From CAKKQX01 sp046313915 (GTDB lineage Bacteria > Pseudomonadota > Gammaproteobacteria > Burkholderiales > SG8-41), in assembly GCA_046313915.1 (NCBI GenBank), contig JBKBXX010000043.1, forward strand, positions 1-24,164: DNA of 24,164 nucleotides, in the 5' to 3' direction. A program made the translations under genes and the position numbers. Numbering within the stretch: position 1 is the first letter of the stretch; each line of letters starts with the position of its first letter. Positions 22,763 through 24,164 of the stretch are shown here, one piece after another. Below the pieces are notes generated by a model. It worked only from the letters and a program-made list of their open reading frames with translations. It was not told the DNA's origin and ran no database searches.

Positions 22763-23548
22763 TCAGCGCCCGAGATAAGGCTTGACCCACGTCAAGCCGG
22801 CATCCGTCGTGGTGGCGGGTTTGTATTCACAGCCTATCCATCCCGCATAGCCGATGCGGTCGATGAAATCGAACAGGAATTCATAATTGATCTCGCCGGT
22901 GCCGGGTTCGTGGCGGCCGGGGTTGTCGGCGATCTGCATGTGCGCGATGAGCTTGAGGTTTTTTTCGATGGTGTGCGCGAGATCGCCCTCCATGACCTGC
23001 ATGTGATAGATGTCGTACTGCAGGAACAGATTGTCCGAACCGGTTTCGGCGATGATGTCGAGCGCCTGTTGCGTGTGGTCGAGGTAAAACCCGGGGATGT
23101 CGCGAACGCTGTTGACCGGCTCGATGAGCAGCCTGATGCCGGCCTGTTTGAGCTTTTGCGCCGCGAACCCGAGATTGGAGACGAAAGTCGCGCGTACCTT
23201 GGCGGGCGCGACGTTGGCGGGTGCGATGCCGGCAAGACAGTTCAACTGTCGGCAGCCGAGCGCGGTTGCGTATTCGATTGCGCGTTCCACGCCGTCCTGG
23301 AATTCGCCGACGCGCTCGGGGTGGCAGGCGATGCCGCGTTCGCCTGCGGCCCAGTTGCCGGCGGGCAGGTTGTGCAGCACCTGGACGAGCCGGTGTCGGT
23401 GCAGCAGGTCGGCGAGCCGGTTCTTGTCGAAATCGTAGGGAAACAGGTACTCGACGCCGGTGAAGCCGGCGCGGGCGGCGGCGGCGAAGCGGTCGAGAAA
23501 GGCGTGCTCGTTGTAGAGCAGCGTCAGATTGGCGGCGAATCGGGGCAT
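22763..23548 (-). CDS. hyi: Hydroxypyruvate isomerase
   Basis: A 261-residue TIM-barrel enzyme of the AP-endonuclease-2/xylose-isomerase-like superfamily. It interconverts hydroxypyruvate and tartronate semialdehyde. The opening P-R-F-A-A-N-L-T-L-L-Y-N-E, followed by G-F-T-G-V-E-Y-L-F-P-Y (28-38), is typical of Hyi. The expected metal ligands are E143 (L-I-E-P-V-N), D179 (Q-Y-D-I-Y-H), Q205 (H-M-Q-I-A-D) and E241 (G-C-E-Y-K-P). H-E-P-G-T-G-E-I-N-Y-E (213-223) is another family mark. The start at 23548 has a GGAG about ten bases upstream on its strand. It is the first gene of the minus-strand run; its product would feed the reductase encoded further down. No promoter was found with confidence in the 235 bp upstream. 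Confidence 0.93.
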   Translation of the reverse strand: MPRFAANLTLLYNEHAFLDRFAAAARAGFTGVEYLFPYDFDKNRLADLLHRHRLVQVLHNLPAGNWAAGERGIACHPERVGEFQDGVERAIEYATALGCRQLNCLAGIAPANVAPAKVRATFVSNLGFAAQKLKQAGIRLLIEPVNSVRDIPGFYLDHTQQALDIIAETGSDNLFLQYDIYHMQVMEGDLAHTIEKNLKLIAHMQIADNPGRHEPGTGEINYEFLFDFIDRIGYAGWIGCEYKPATTTDAGLTWVKPYLGR

Positions 23549-23616
23549 GGTGACAAAACTCCGGGCGATGAAAATCAGCAGAAGTTACTGCCAGGCAGGA
23601 TGAAAGTCCAGAGGCT

Positions 23617-23654
23617 CGCGGCGGTGCGCGGCCGTAGTGCTGCGCACCGCCGCG
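23617..23654. repeat. Perfect 13-bp inverted repeat upstream of hyi
   Basis: CGCGGCGGTGCGC (23617-23629) and GCGCACCGCCGCG (23642-23654) are exact inverted copies around a 12-base loop. Neither strand shows a T-run after it, so it is not an ordinary terminator. It lies 69-106 bp before the hyi start, where it could be a leader hairpin of the minus-strand operon or a regulator site. Confidence 0.55.
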
Positions 23655-23783
23655 TGGCGCGGCAGAGGGGAGGTCTGCATGCACTGCTCCGGGGACGCAA
23701 TGAATGTCTCGACCCGAAAAAGCAACTCCGCCCTCTAACACTCCCGACCGGTTATTTTCCGAATCCCACCCGCGCACGGCACC

Positions 23784-24164
23784 ATGAACCCACAAGACAG
23801 CCACCAGACGCGCTCCTTCACTTTGCCGCAACTCATCGGGGCCGCGAGCCAAGGTGTTTCGCTTTCGGCGGGAGATCAGATCGTTTTCTTGGACGAGCGC
23901 TTCAACGGTTTGCAACCCCATAACTGGGCCGCATTCATCGAGGAGCTCAGCAAGCTCTTTAATCGCCAGCGCGCGTGTCTCTGCACCGAAATCCCCGAAG
24001 ACTCCATCAAGGTGTTGGCCCTTGATCCGGTTTCGCTTCTGGTTCTCAAGCCACTCACAATCCACTGCGCTACGAGGTCTAACTGGCTCTTGCCGTCTCT
24101 GACTCCGCTCACCTTCCGCTGCATCGAAAAGCTGCATGACACAGAGGTCATCCCGAGGAGCACC
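23784..24164 (+). CDS. Hypothetical protein, open at the window edge
   Basis: A frame starting at ATG 23784 stays open for 127 codons to the edge. I recognise no family. The first 60 or so codons look fairly natural (S-F-T-L-P-Q-L-I-G-A-A, then D-Q-I-V-F-L-D-E-R-F-N, then W-A-A-F-I-E-E-L-S-K-L-F). The later part is richer in Cys, Thr and Ser and less convincing. There is no good ribosome site. A competing minus-strand frame covers 23876-24163. If real, the gene is divergent from hyi, leaving 23549-23783 as a shared upstream region. Everything beyond the open frame itself is uncertain. Confidence 0.25.
   Translation, partial: MNPQDSHQTRSFTLPQLIGAASQGVSLSAGDQIVFLDERFNGLQPHNWAAFIEELSKLFNRQRACLCTEIPEDSIKVLALDPVSLLVLKPLTIHCATRSNWLLPSLTPLTFRCIEKLHDTEVIPRST

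Noticed and set aside
22781..22796. CTTGAC/GTCAAG inverted repeat
   Set aside because: It lies inside the hyi coding region and is explained by conserved codons for the C-terminal V-K-P segment; too short to call a site.
22559..23923. 454-codon plus-strand open frame opposite hyi
   Set aside because: It is the complement of a well-supported isomerase gene and has no family features.
23876..24163. 95-codon minus-strand frame at the right edge
   Set aside because: No recognisable family and no ribosome site; it competes with an equally weak plus-strand frame, so only the latter is listed, at low confidence.

Overview
The window looks like a chromosomal segment of a GC-rich betaproteobacterium. 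I infer this from the chemotaxis gene order, the glcDEF-like operon with a TAXI-type TRAP transporter, and the FNR/Anr-type box. No rRNA, tRNA, CRISPR array or insertion sequence is visible. The genus cannot be named from the sequence alone.

Left part (1-8234, + strand): signal transduction. It begins inside a cheW gene. A decayed internal fragment of a chemoreceptor gene follows, then an exported single-Cache protein and the adaptation and feedback genes cheR, cheD and cheB. Behind an apparently non-coding gap of 324 bp comes a large membrane histidine kinase with four PAS domains. It overlaps by 8 bp a single-domain Rcp1/CheY-like response regulator.

Centre (8235-11419): the most notable locus is 8299-8868. 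A near-ideal FNR/Anr box and a -10 element precede an exported DUF411/CopG-type metal-binding protein. Its reading frame is intact except for one TGA, which lies exactly on the first cysteine of the family's CxCC metal site. A hairpin with a GGU apical loop begins just downstream of that TGA, at the distance expected of a bacterial SECIS element. The best reading is a selenocysteine-containing DUF411 protein, a variant I do not recall having been described. After it come a minus-strand pair (MaoC-type 2-enoyl-CoA hydratase and SDR dehydrogenase) that together resemble a split MFE-2 enzyme, and a plus-strand PEBP/YbhB-family protein.

Right-centre island (about 11420-13272): a clearly AT-richer insert carries an N4-cytosine-type DNA methyltransferase and, 5 bp further on, a 156-aa protein that looks like a compact PD-(D/E)xK nuclease. 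This is a candidate horizontally acquired restriction-modification system, inserted directly against the end of the next operon.

Right part (13273-23548, - strand): one long operon-like run for two- and three-carbon hydroxyacid metabolism. In transcription order it holds hydroxypyruvate isomerase, a TAXI solute-binding protein, a fused TRAP permease, tartronate semialdehyde reductase, a D-lactate/glycolate-type FAD oxidase, and GlcD, GlcE and GlcF. Import of a carboxylate, oxidation of glycolate to glyoxylate, and conversion of hydroxypyruvate through tartronate semialdehyde to glycerate would fit together; glyoxylate carboligase is not in the window. A terminator-like hairpin with a U-tract separates the binding protein from the permease. 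The last 600 bases hold a strong inverted repeat and a weakly supported open frame running off the edge.
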